This document shows, piece by piece, positions 50,928 through 62,715 of a stretch of 64,000 nucleotides of DNA; position 1 is the stretch's first letter, and each line of letters opens with the position of its first letter. A program made the translations under genes and the position numbers. Origin of the DNA: Aphanomyces cochlioides (Eukaryota; Oomycota; Saprolegniomycetes; Saprolegniales; Verrucalvaceae); assembly GCA_019828595.1 (NCBI GenBank), contig JAHQRK010000033.1, positions 496,001 to 560,000 of the forward strand, read 5' to 3'. The notes under the pieces were generated by a model, which was not told the DNA's origin, did no database searches, and saw only the letters and a list, made by a program, of their open reading frames with translations.

Positions 50928-53364
50928 TTAACTGAGTATATTAAAGAATTAATATGGCCCAAAAGGGCCGCAAACTAGACTTTCGATTTTGGCTTCATAG
51001 GTCGCATAATAAATATGTGTTGCGAAATGTGACCTTGGAAGGTTCTTGTGGAAAATCGTCCAGTGTTGCTTAACCGAAATAGACTTGGGTGTGGGGTAAT
51101 TTGGAGGAACCATGGCAGAAAGAAAATGTTGCATGGCGATTCAGGCTGTGAAAAAATTCAACAGTATAGAAAAGAGCCATACAAGCAACTTTCTTTTCAT
51201 GACCATCTTGATCCGAGTTGGTGGTGGCGAGATACGAGGCAATTTCGGGTTGACTGTGGAGGACTTGAAAATTTGTATACAAAAGTCTTGATAAAAATTC
51301 CAAGTGGAGGTACGCAGTGAAAAAGGCCAAGTAAATAAAAGCTTGAGTTGGGGTCGATCCATGAATAAATAAATCGACAGGAGAGGAAGGCCAAAAATTG
51401 ACAAAAGGGTCGAAACAGAGTAAAATCAGGCCCAAGGAAAATAAATTGGCAAGAGGTAGGAGCCCAAAAAATCCAAAAAGGTCGTGGCCAATTTAATTCG
51501 ACCTCAGGAGGCCGAATTAAATCGCTGGATCCATGGGAAAAGCTGGGTTTGAGAGAAAAGACCATCCAAAATAAAATGTTCTTGGACGATTTGACCAGCC
51601 AAAAAAATCAACGAGGTCGGTCGTTCCATGACAAGCAAAGTTGATTTCAGGAGCGTCTTCATCGGAGTTGATGGTGGCGAGATAGAGGGAAAATCCCTTG
51701 TGGGTTGGGCTTTTGGGGTAAACCTCCCAAAAATAATAAAAAAGGGTAAAATATTTGGGAGGTGCCATTTTGACATGCGCCATGCGCGGATAGGTCTCGA
51801 GCGCGAGCATCGTCGGAGCTGGATTTCGAACGGCGCCGCGGTGCATGGAGCCACTTGGCAGAATCGTAGCGACGATACGTACGAAGGATAGCGCACCATT
51901 AGAATCGCCATAGGTAGTGTGTAGCGGGAGAGCGCTAGCCAAAACCAGTGGTTTTTCCAATCGGGCGTCTCGGCGGCCAAATTTGAAGGAGTCATAACTT
52001 CCGAACGGCTATGAGATAGATAGCCATACTTGGTGTCCTCCATCAATGGAGGCTAGCGGTGGATGCACCATATTAATCGGTGCATATAGAGTCGTGTAGC
52101 TGAAATGAGCTACGATGGTCGTTTTGGAGCCTTATCGGCTCAAAATGGTTTGGAATCGGAAGTTGGGTTCCTGTGCTGCTATCATGGTGCTTGATAGCTC
52201 AAATCCATCGCGAGGACATTCTCGAGCCTCTCCAACTCTAAGTTGGGCGATCGGAGTTGATTTGCGTTCAGGAGCCATTCCGATGAGTTTTAGCCATTTC
52301 ACCAAAAGTTGTCGGGGCGACGGCAAGTAGGTTCCAGGGCTTCAATCATCGCTCTTGATGGCTTAAAACACTCGTCTAGCCATGATAGGATGGAAAAGAG
52401 TCATAGCCGGTCGATAGGAAATGATTTGCGACCTGTAGCCGACTTAAGGTTTTGTAGCCGGTGGATAGGGGCGGTTGACATTTTGGATTGAGGATTGCGA
52501 GCAAACCAGGATGTTTCAGGGCGTTCTAACGCTTTGGCTAGTCGTAATAAGTGGTGGAGCCACCCACTAGACCCCTAGATGTCACTCGGTGACCGTAGGG
52601 AAAGCGTTCGAGTTGTCCTGGTGTTTCACCGGTTTGGGTGACAGTCCAAAATGGGTTCGTGGTTTTGAACCATAGATCTGCAATATGTGCTAGTTGGTGT
52701 CGGCATAGAGCTCGATTCAACTGAGATAACAAGCCACTAAACGTAGAAATCCACGCAGTAGGTCGAGAGAAATTTCACTTTTGGTGACGGGTTGAAACCG
52801 GTTCAAAATGGGTGTCACCGGGTCGAATTTCCTTTCGAATTTTGTTTCGCGAGTTTGGCGAGGTTTGAGCACTCGCAAACTGGCACATCTTGAGGAGGAG
52901 ACATGGGAGAATCTTTTAGGCACCGTGGCGCAATTTTCCCGAACAAAAAGTGTGCACTCGATTTTGAGATTTCGCCCCCAGGGGGAGACGTCGTAACAAT
53001 TTTCAAAGTGTTGTTGTGAGAGAACCACTGCACTTTTTTGCAATCTAACGCTTGCGTTTGTCTGCTTGGGATGTCTAGCAACCCTGAAGACCATTAGAAT
53101 GTCTGAAATGATCGTCAGAGCAATGCCAGGGTTGTCGATAGTTTTGCCATTTTGGGTGAACGGATAAAGTCAAGTCGATTTTGTGAACGACTCGGCATGA
53201 GATAAAGTTACTTGGTGTGTTCATAGAGCTCTGTTAGCTGGGGCTAACGAGCCATCAAACGCATGAAAAGGCCAAGTGGGTCGCGAGAAAATCCACTTTG
53301 AGTTTTCCCATTGGTTTGGGTGACTTAGGTGAATTTCTTCAAAGGTTGCAATATAACATGCCTT
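50928..53364 (-). other. LINE A6 3' UTR (2437 bp)
   Basis: Same hairpin-rich noncoding region as in A2; closest to A4. Confidence 0.8.
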
Positions 53365-56300
53365 TTAAGGTTCCAAGGTCTCGTTTTGAGATTGTGGTAA
53401 GATTTGGGCAGAGAACCACTCATTCTGGTGCAAACTATGAAGCACCGATGTCAAGGAAGCCTTCGTGGAGTCGTCCAAGGAGGCTCGATTGACTTGGTAC
53501 AGATGCCGCTTTATAATGTGTCCTGCTAAGCTGGATATCGTCATAGGTGTTTTGTTAGGTAAATCTGGACGGTAAATCCGGTCGCACCGAGTTTTCCATA
53601 TTGTATACCAAATACAAGATAAAAAAATTGGCCACAGCAAATTAAATCCAGCTTGGAGGTCTTTGTCTTGGAGTGCTATAGGAGAGAAGAATATTTTTTC
53701 CATGGTAGTTGGCCAAGTAAAGTTAAGGGATCTGGCCATGGATTTAAATGGACTCCAACATGCTCGAGTATATGGACAGTCCAAGGTGAAATGTTTATAC
53801 GTCTCCACTTCATGACAAAAAATACAAGTGTTCGGGATATCGTCCGAGTACTTGAATTTGTATCGGAGAGGTAAGGCTCGTATAAGCAGTCGATATATGA
53901 AAGCACTATACGTTGGCAGAATAAATTTGGGCTGCCTGTAGAATGCGACCACTTTAATATTTTCCTTGTGGGCATAAAAATCCGAGGGTACCAATAAATG
54001 CGCTGTGGGTAAAACCTCCTGAGCTGATTTGGATTTAAATTCATGAGTTAAATCATCCAAGGTGGCATCAATAAAGGGTAAAAAGCCATCTTTAAAATTT
54101 CCAGCCCAAGTAATTTCGGTAGCCGTTTGCCGATAAGGTGTAGGCTGACGAAAATTAATTTCTGTGTCCTCGGGTGGAGATGGAAGGATAGACTTAAGTC
54201 TTCCGTGTAGAGCATACCACCATTTATGATCGGGAGTGGCTAAATGGCGTCTTGAGCATTGAGATTTAATCCAATCTAACAGGATTTTCCGATCCATAAG
54301 ATTGCCATTTTCATCGAGTAGGTGGCGAACATGGGTAAAATTTAATTTTGCCAGTGATACAGCATAATCATAAGTCTTTGGATAGCAGTGTTCAAAGACA
54401 GTTTTCTCCAAGGGTAAGAATTGATTGTGCCAAAGTGGAAAATTTCCATCGACTTGAACTGTGGGAAATTTAAGTGGGGTTGGAGATAAGGATAACCATA
54501 GTCGAGTAAATGCTGACCAGAGAGGTGGAACCTTATCTTGGTGGGATATGGCTTTGTACATACTAGAGTGTGGACTCATGAAAAGGAGATCATAAAAATT
54601 TCCCCATGGACTGAAGGCTCTGGAGAGTAAATATTCTCCAATGGATAGCCATGCTGGCAATTTCGTTTGACCATACGAGTTGTGAGGTGGTGCTAGGAGT
54701 AGCTTGAAGCATTTAAAGGTCATGACCCGGTGTAGTTTTGACCACCAGTGGGTAGACGATTTAAATCCGAGACCACCTTGTGCTTTTGGAAGGAAAATAA
54801 TGTCCGAGTTGAATTGATGCAAATGACGTTGAGTCGAATATGGATCAATTGTATCGCCGTGAATAAATTGCTTGGCGACCTTGTCGAATAGTTTGGCATA
54901 TTCTTTGTCGATCGGAATAAATTGGAGTTGATACCAGAGCACAGGAAAACAAATTGACCTTAGGATTGTCACTTTTCCGGGTAGGGTTCGTGCTCGATAA
55001 GACCATAGTTGTGTTCTTGAGACCAATTTCTCCAATAGCGAATTTAAACGTGTTGTGGCTGTGATGTTGGGAGAAATTAAAAGGCCCAACGATTTAGCAG
55101 GTTTGTCATCAGTAATAGCCAAAGGTGCCAGGTCTGGAGGTAAATTGGCATGGGTTAATAATTCTGTCTTGGAGAGATTTAACTTGAAACCAGAGATATC
55201 ACAGAATTTTTTGACGATGTCGAGTTGGAGTTGCAACGTCGATGTATTTTTGGAGTACAATTGGGAGTCGTCTGCATAATAGCTCCCGGTGTGAGTGTGA
55301 TGACCAATTCGTATGCCCAAATCTTTTCTCTTGCGTATGGCTAAACACATAGGTTCTAGCGCCAAGACAAATAAAAGAGGTGATAATGGGTCGCCTTGTA
55401 AAACACCACGTTGGATCTTAAATGGGTTGGATAAATGTCCATTGACAATAATTCGTCCACGACGATTTGAATAAAGCACTTTGACCATGTTGAGAAAGGA
55501 CGGTGGAAAATTAAATTCCTTCAGGGTTGCCAATAAATAGGAATGGTTGACCCTATCAAAGGCTTTTTCAAAGTCCAAGAGGGCCACAATAGACTCGGAG
55601 GAATAAAACTTCATAAAGTGATTCAGGTCTTCCAAGCGCAGTAAATTGGTTTGGATTGATCGACCACGAATAAAACCTGTTTGATCCGGGTGGACTATCG
55701 ACTGAATGATTCTCTGCATTCGTTCTGCAAGGACCATTGTGAGGATTTTCACGTCGATATTGACCAAGCTGATGGGACGGTAATTTTTTGGGAGTAGTTT
55801 GTCGTCCTTTTTGTACAGCAGTACAATTAAACTTGTCAATTGGGAGGGTGCCAAGTTGGAGTGAGAGTTGATTTGGTAATAGTATAGCATTTCCAAAGCC
55901 AGGGACCATTCATGGGGAAACATTTTCAAAATTTCGTAGGGCAGTGAATTTGGCCCAGGAGTTGAATTCCGTTTGGAGTGTTTAATGGCAAAATAAAATT
56001 CGTTTGCCGTGAGAGGAGCCCCAATAAATCTCTTGTCGTCGATATTGAGTCGGCGAGATATCAGAGTTTTTAAATACTTGGCCATTCTTTCCTTGTCAAC
56101 TGCCTCATGGTCGCCATACAGGTCAGAATAAAACTCGTGGAGTGTCGAGGAAATTGATTGTTGATCAGAAGCAATATTTCCATTGGACATTTTGAGTGCC
56201 TTGAAGGGAGATTTTTGTAAAGGGATTGTGCGAGGTGGCTTCAGGTGAAATTTGGTACACCTTTCCGCTTTCTCGAGATGAGTTTGCATAGCAGTATCTT

Positions 56301-57452
56301 CCCGTAGGACTTTTTTCCTGTCATGATATTCATGTATGGCAGCTTGAATTGTTTTGATACGTGCCATCAAGGACGCACATGGGGCGTTTTGGTAATCCCG
56401 AATCAATAAAGCCAAATCCATAGATAATTTCTTGAGAGGCCTTTGTTGATTTTCGACCAACTCGTCGTGTAGGTATTTTAATTGATTTCGCATGTTGGTG
56501 ATCATGGTGTCGAAATGTAGACCAACATTTGAGTTTAATTGGGTCTTGGTAAGGAAGGTTTCAAGTTGACGAGAGAGATAATGAATTTGGCCTTGTCATT
56601 GTTGAGAACCCATTGTGGTGTTTTCCATGGACCAGGTCCCATTGATACTGATGGACGTTTGGTCAATAATTTGCAGGGAGTGTGGTCAGCATGAGGAATT
56701 GGTTCCAGGTGACGAAATTTCAGATGACGTAGGGATGCCATAGCAGACGAGATGAAAATATAGTCAAGCCGATTGACAAATTTTGGACTTGTGAAAGCAC
56801 GTTTCAGTGGATTTTGTTGACGGAAAATGTCAACGAGGTGTAAATCTTGTAGCCATAGGTTGAGTTCATATGAGCCATGGGTCGCATGAGTCGAAGGACG
56901 GCATGAATCTAATGTTGGGGAGAAAATAACGTTAAAGTCGCCACCAACAATATGAAAAGCTTCGGGTGGAAAATCGCGAGGCAGATCATTAAAAAAATCC
57001 ACACGGTCGTGATAGTCGTACGGAGCATAGATGTTGTGAATAAAAACCGGGATATTGTCCAGAGTGGCCGATATAAGTAAATAACGACCACGGAGGAGAG
57101 GTTTGTCCCAAGAGTGGTTTAAATTGGTGCAATTGTCCAGAGGGCAGTCAGGATGAATAAATGTAGCAAGGCCTCCAGTGGGATGAGAGGTATGGCTGAT
57201 GGAATAAATTGGCTCCTCGTAGAAGAAAGTGCCTTGTTGGTTGGTATGTTTTTTCCAGTAGAAATTGATTTTGCCATGGTCGCTGGGGTAAGGCAGTCGA
57301 GTTTCTTGGATAAGTGAGATAGAGTTTTTGAGGAGAAAGTTCTTGAGAAGGTGGTGGAAAGAGTTGGAGAGACCATTTGTGTTGAGAGAAAACAAGCTAA
57401 TATCCCAGTCGATAATGGCTTGTGGTAGCGCGTTAATTGTGGTCACGGTCAT
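53365..57452 (-). pseudogene. LINE A6 ORF2, frameshifted
   Basis: The frame matches A3 from its ATG at 57452 through about residue 293. A 2-bp GA expansion in a short GA repeat near 56571-56577, with a T-to-G change nearby, then shifts it. The remaining 1046+ codons, including the whole reverse transcriptase and zinc motif, stay open in another frame up to the normal stop. One private change (Tyr to His in TQRHLHQF, near 54824) is seen in the RT-thumb region. Confidence 0.93.
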
Positions 57453-57552
57453 GATTAATATTTGGGTTTTGATTTTTTGACTTCAAGTCGTTGTGTTGGT
57501 TTGGGTCGGGGTGTGGTGATTGTGGTTTTAATTGATTTTGTGTGTTGGCGAG

Positions 57553-59203
57553 TCAATTGGAGTCTGCATTGTCACCATCGCCAAGTTCTTTGTAGTCGAG
57601 TTCAGGAGCCTTTTCGTCCGGAAGTAAAGTTAACAAGGCATCAGTATCCGAGTCAAAACACTTCGTAGGGTCAATTGTTTGGAGTGCCAGATCTTTCACA
57701 ATATGGCTCAACTCTTCTTCAATTTTATGATGTTGCACCAGGTTTCCAGCAGCAGGACTGGAAATTAATTTAATCAAGGAGGCGTCCGTGATTAAATTGC
57801 AATTGGGCCAACGGTGGACTTTGTCTTTCAGGCACAGATTAATATACTCATCGTTCGTATAAGCTTCAGGTGCTCTGTTGGACAGAAATAGATCGATTGC
57901 TGCTAGAGATCTTCTCATGTGGTAGTCTTCGTCATTTGGACACAAACTTTGGAATAGATTTGTGGGGCTGTAATTTTCAGGAGGAGGATGGCCATGCTGT
58001 TTTTGGTAGTACGAGGTAAATCGTTCTTCATCAATAGCTTGCATGGGATTTTCTCCAGCCATTAAACGTATAATTCCTTCGAGGCAATTAAATTGGATGC
58101 GATTTTGCGAGATTTTGGGTCCATATAGATATTTCCAATAAAGCCAGGTTGGTTGAGGGTTTCATCATGAAATACCAATGGGTTGGTGGATTCATTCAGT
58201 TTTTTCTTCAGCTCTGTGATTTGAGCCTTCACTTTGGCTCCTGCTGGTTTCGTAGAGGCTGGAATTTTTTTGGGTATCGTTGATTTTGGGGACGAAGCAG
58301 GACGTTTTTTGGGCGTGTCGGTAGGAACGATATCAAGATGGAATCGAGGAACCGTTGTGCCTGATGTTGTCACGTCAGAGTCGTCTGAGCTGAGGATAGC
58401 GAATCGATTTTGTGTTGGAATCGAGGTAGCTGATATTTTGTATTGGGGACCTTGAATAAAACCGGCTCGAGTTGGTTTAAATTCGTCCTGGGATAAATTG
58501 GGTTTGTCTGTGAGAATAATATTATTCTCGCTCGAGCCCTTGGGTGATTGTGGAGGATTTAATATCTTCTTGGGTTGAGCTACCATTTCTTCCTCTTCGA
58601 TATTTGATTTCTCCTCTTGTTCCATGTCCACATCGCTTGACAGGTCGACAAAGTTTTCCTTGCCATTTTGATTTTCCTTGGGATCGGCATTAGGGGATTC
58701 GGAGTTTCCAGTTGTGCCAGTATTTTCCTTCGGGGTGTTGGGTGGTTGGTTTTCTGTCGATGGATTTTCGGGAGCATCAGTTTTTTCCTCTGTAGCGTTT
58801 TCCTCGACATGGTCTGTATTCTTTTTAGCGTCGTCTTTTTGTTTGGCTTTTTCCAGTCTAGCTTGAACGCTGGGAGGGACCGTTTGATTGAGGGACCGAA
58901 TTTTATGTTGAAAAACATAAACTTGGTTTTGGATCTCGATTTCTCTCAGAGGCTCGCCTCCATCATCTGGTACCAATGCCAAAGGAGGAGTTTCGGAGTC
59001 AAAAAGGACTCGAAATTGGGTCGAGCGTAATAAATTGTCAGTACTGGGGTTAAAACCAACAATGACGCAGTGAGTGAGCTCTTCCAACTTTTTCAAAATC
59101 GCTTTTTGAATATCGTGATCCACCAGGTTGTTGAAAGTAATAAAATAAAGTTTCGAGTGGGGAGAATATTCAGGCACAGTAAATTCTTGTTTTCCCAGAC
59201 GAA
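57553..59203 (-). pseudogene. LINE A6 ORF1, truncated and frameshifted
   Basis: Matches ORF1 from about residue 293 to the end, but one base is lost near 58077 (CCTTCGAG for CCTCTCGAG on the plus strand), shifting the frame at about residue 667. No start codon remains. Confidence 0.93.
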
Positions 59204-59247
59204 TCCCGCATGCTAAGCGGGCGCTCTACCATCTGAGCTACATCCCC
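59204..59247 (-). pseudogene. tRNA-Ala 5' half, split by LINE A6
   Basis: Nucleotides 1-44 of tRNA-Ala, ending at the A6 truncation joint. Confidence 0.92.
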
Positions 59248-59926
59248 TTTTTACTGTTCTTTTGTGTCTGTGCATCAAGTCCGCCAAATCGTCCACTTTC
59301 TTGTTCTTGTCTGTACAAGGATAGATTGTGACGACCCTTTTGCAACCAGGCATTCGTCGTGTCTACGGGATACTTGTATGCCAAAATGTCCCGTGGAGAC
59401 TGTCGATTTCTTGTCGGCTTGTTGGAGAACTCGTTGGTGTGGATGAAGCTGTTGCAAACCCGTTTTTTGACAGTACGTCGATTTCTGGTCGTCTTTTTTT
59501 GGTATCTGAGGGTGTGAATCGATAGAGCTTTTCAAAAGCAAGAGTTTGCAAGTAGTTTGAGGTCAATCGGAGCAATATTGCAAAAGTTATGAGCAAAAAA
59601 CGATTTCGACCGATGGGACACGAACCGTTCACACCAAAAAGTGTCAAGCGATTGACAACAAAAGAGATGTTTTCTATCCTTCTTTATCCATGTGACGCGA
59701 CCACAAACACCATTCAAAGTGCTGTACACATTCTGGTTCAACCATTTCATTGCACATCGACCAAGTGATTCCAAGAAATATACTGTTCAAAGTCTAACTG
59801 TTATATTTTCCATTGTGGACAGTGTATACTTGTCAAGTTGAATACAGATAATGTTGGAAAAGAAGTGTCCTACAGAGGTGAAAAGGAGATCGCGTGAAAG
59901 AGTAGTGTCCTGAATAGAAAGAAGCT
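59248..59926. repeat. tRNA array spacer, unit 13
   Basis: Copy of the 679-bp spacer. No gene is seen. Confidence 0.85.
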
Positions 59927-59933
59927 AAAAAGA

Positions 59934-60005
59934 TGCGCCTGCCGGGAGTCGAACCCGGGATGTCACGGCCACAACGTGAAGTACTGACCACTATACTACA
60001 GACGC
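59934..60005 (-). tRNA. tRNA-His(GTG), unit 13
   Basis: Identical to the other copies. T5 terminator at 59927-59931. Confidence 0.96.
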
Positions 60006-60006
60006 C

Positions 60007-60052
60007 TGGAGAAGCAGGGTATCGATCCCTGTACCTCCCGCATGCTAAGCGG
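60007..60052 (-). pseudogene. tRNA-Ala 3' half, split by LINE A7
   Basis: Anticodon stem-loop to discriminator A. The A7 3' end joins at 60053. Confidence 0.93.
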
Positions 60053-62489
60053 TTAACTGAGTATATTAAAGAATTAATATGGCCCAAAAGGGCCGCAAAC
60101 TAGACTTTCGATTTTGGCTTCATAGGTCGCATAATAAATATGTGTTGCGAAATGTGACCTTGGAAGGTTCTTGTGGAAAATCGTCCAGTGTTGCTTAACC
60201 GAAATAGACTTGGGTGTGGGGTAATTTGGAGGAACCATGGCAGAAAGAAAATGTTGCATGGCGATTCAGGCTGTGAAAAAATTCAACAGTATAGAGAAGA
60301 GCCATACAAGCAACTTTCTTTTCATGACCATCTTGATCCGAGTTGGTGGTGGCGAGATACGAGGCAATTTCGGGTTGACTGTGGAGGACTTGAAAATTTG
60401 TATACAAAAGTCTTGATAAAAATTCCAAGTGGAGGTACGCAGTGAAAAAGGCCAAGTAAATAAAAGCTTGAGTTGGGGTCGATCCATGAATAAATAAATC
60501 GACAGGAGAGGAAGGCCAAAAATTGACAAAAGGGTCGAAACAGAGTAAAATCAGGCCCAAGGAAAATAAATTGGCAAGAGGTAGGAGCCCAAAAAATCCA
60601 AAAAGGTCGTGGCCAATTTAATTCGACCTCAGGAGGCCGAATTAAATCGCTGTAACCATGGGAAAAGCTGGGTTTGAGAGAAAAGACCATCCAAAATAAA
60701 ATGTTCTTGGACGATTTGACCAGCCAAAAAAATCAACGAGGTCGGTCGTTCCATGACAAGCAAAGTTGATTTCAGGAGCGTCTTCATCGGAGTTGATGGT
60801 GGCGAGATAGAGGGAAAATCCCTTGTGGGTTGGGCTTTTGGGGTAAACCTCCCAAAAATAATAAAAAAGGGTAAAATATTTGGGAGGAGCCATTTTGACA
60901 TGCGCCATGGGCGGATAGGTCTCGAGCGCGAGCATCGTCGGAGCTGGATTTCGAACGGCGCCGCGGTGCATGGAGCCACTTGGCAGAATCGTAGCGACGA
61001 TACGTACGAAGGATAGCGCACCATTAGAATCGCCATAGGTAGTGTGTAGCGGGAGAGCGCTAGCCAAAACCAGTGTTTTTTCCAATCGGGCGTCTCGGCG
61101 GCCAAATTTGAAGGAGTCATAACTTCCGAACGGCTATGAGATAGATAGCCATACTTGGTGTCCTCCATCAATGGAGGCTAGCGGTGGATGCACCATATTA
61201 ATCGGTGCATATAGAGTCGTGTAGCTGAAATGAGCTACGATGGTCGTTTTGGAGCCTTATCGGCTCAAAATGGTTTGGAATCGGAAGTTGGGTTCCTGTG
61301 CTGCTATCATGGTGCTTGATAGCTCAAATCCATCGCGAGGACATTCTCGAGCCTCTCCAACTCTAAGTTGGGCGATCGGAGTTGATTTGCGTTCAGGAGC
61401 CATTCCGATGAGTTTTAGCCATTTCACCAAAAGTTGTCGGGGCGACGGCAAGTAGGTTCCAGGGCTTCAATCATCGCTCTTGATGGCTTAAAACACTCGT
61501 CTAGCCATGATAGGATGGAAAAGAGTCATAGCCGGTCGATTGGAAATGATTTGCGACCTGTAGCCGACTTAAGGTTTTGTAGCCGGTGGATAGGGGCGGT
61601 TGACATTTTGGATTGAGGATTGCGAGCAAACCAGGATGTTTCAGGGCGTTCTAACGCTTTGGCTAGTCGTAATAAGTGGTGGAGCCACCCACTAGACCCC
61701 TAGATGTCACTCGGTGACCGTAGGGAAAGCGTTCGAGTTGTCCTGGTGTTTCACCGGTTTGGGTGACAGTCCAAAATGGGTTCGTGGTTTTGAACCATAG
61801 ATCTGCAATATGTGCTAGTTGGTGTCGGCATAGAGCTCGATTCAACTGAGATAACAAGCCACTAAACGTAGAAATCCACGCAGTAGGTCGAGAGAAATTT
61901 CACTTTTGGTGACGGGTTGAAACCGGTTCAAAATGGGTGTCACCGGGTCGAATTTCCTTTCGAATTTTGTTTCGCGAGTTTGGCGAGGTTTGAGCACTCG
62001 CAAACTGGCACATCTTGAGGAGGAGACATGGGAGAATCTTTTAGGCACCGTGGCGCAATTTTCCCGAACAAAAAGTGTGCACTCGATTTTGAGATTTCGC
62101 CCCCAGGGGGAGACGTCGTAACAATTTTCAAAGTGTTGTTGTGAGAGAACCACTGCACTTTTTTGCAATCTAACGCTTGCGTTTGTCTGCTTGGGATGTC
62201 TAGCAACCCTGAAGACCATTAGAATGTCTGAAATGATCGTCAGAGCAATGCCAGAGTTGTCGATAGTTTTGCCATTTTGGGTGAACGGATAAAGTCAAGT
62301 CGATTTTGTGAACGACTCGGCATGAGATAAAGTTACTTGGTGTGTCCATAGAGCTCTGTTAGCTGGGGCTAACGAGCCATCAAACGCATGAAAAGGCCAA
62401 GTGGGTCGCGAGAAAATCCACTTTGAGTTTTCCCATTGGTTTGGGTGACTTAGGTGAATTTCTTCAAAGGTTGCAATATAACATGCCTT
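60053..62489 (-). other. LINE A7 3' UTR (2437 bp)
   Basis: Same noncoding region as in A2; no gene is seen. Confidence 0.8.
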
Positions 62490-62671
62490 TTAAGGTTCCA
62501 AGGTCTCGTTTTGAGATTGTGGTAAGATTTGGGCAGAGAACCACTCATTCTGGTGCAAACTATGAAGCACCGATGTCAAGGAAGCCTTCGTGGAGTCGTC
62601 CAAGGAGGCTCGATTGACTTGGTACAGATGCCGCTTTATAATGTGTCCTGCTAAGCTGGATATCGTCATAG
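62490..62671 (-). pseudogene. LINE A7 ORF2 C-terminal remnant
   Basis: About 59 codons in the normal frame, from the MTISSLAGH segment to the ORF2 stop. It lacks the endonuclease, RT and zinc motif. Confidence 0.9.
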
Positions 62672-62715
62672 TCCCGCATGCTAAGCGGGCGCTCTACCAT
62701 CTGAGCTACATCCCC
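62672..62715 (-). pseudogene. tRNA-Ala 5' half, between LINE A7 and B3
   Basis: Nucleotides 1-44 of tRNA-Ala. B3 starts just upstream of nucleotide 1. Positions 62702-62715 are the left copy of the presumed B3 duplication; the right copy lies beyond the window. Confidence 0.92.

Larger units (their letters stand above)
50928..59203 (-). mobile_element. LINE family A, 5'-truncated copy A6 (8276 bp)
   Basis: It lacks the 5' UTR and about the first 292 codons of ORF1, starting inside ORF1 at the RLGKQEF segment. It still has the exact 17-bp duplication (50911-50927 and 59204-59220), so the truncation happened during insertion. ORF1 and ORF2 each carry a frameshift, so the copy is dead. Its variants place it with A4. 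Confidence 0.95.
60053..62671 (-). mobile_element. LINE family A, 5'-truncated copy A7 (2619 bp)
   Basis: Only the 3' UTR and the last part of ORF2 remain. The copy is flanked by the 17-bp duplication (60036-60052 and 62672-62688). Its variants match A2 and A5. No coding capacity is left. Confidence 0.94.
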
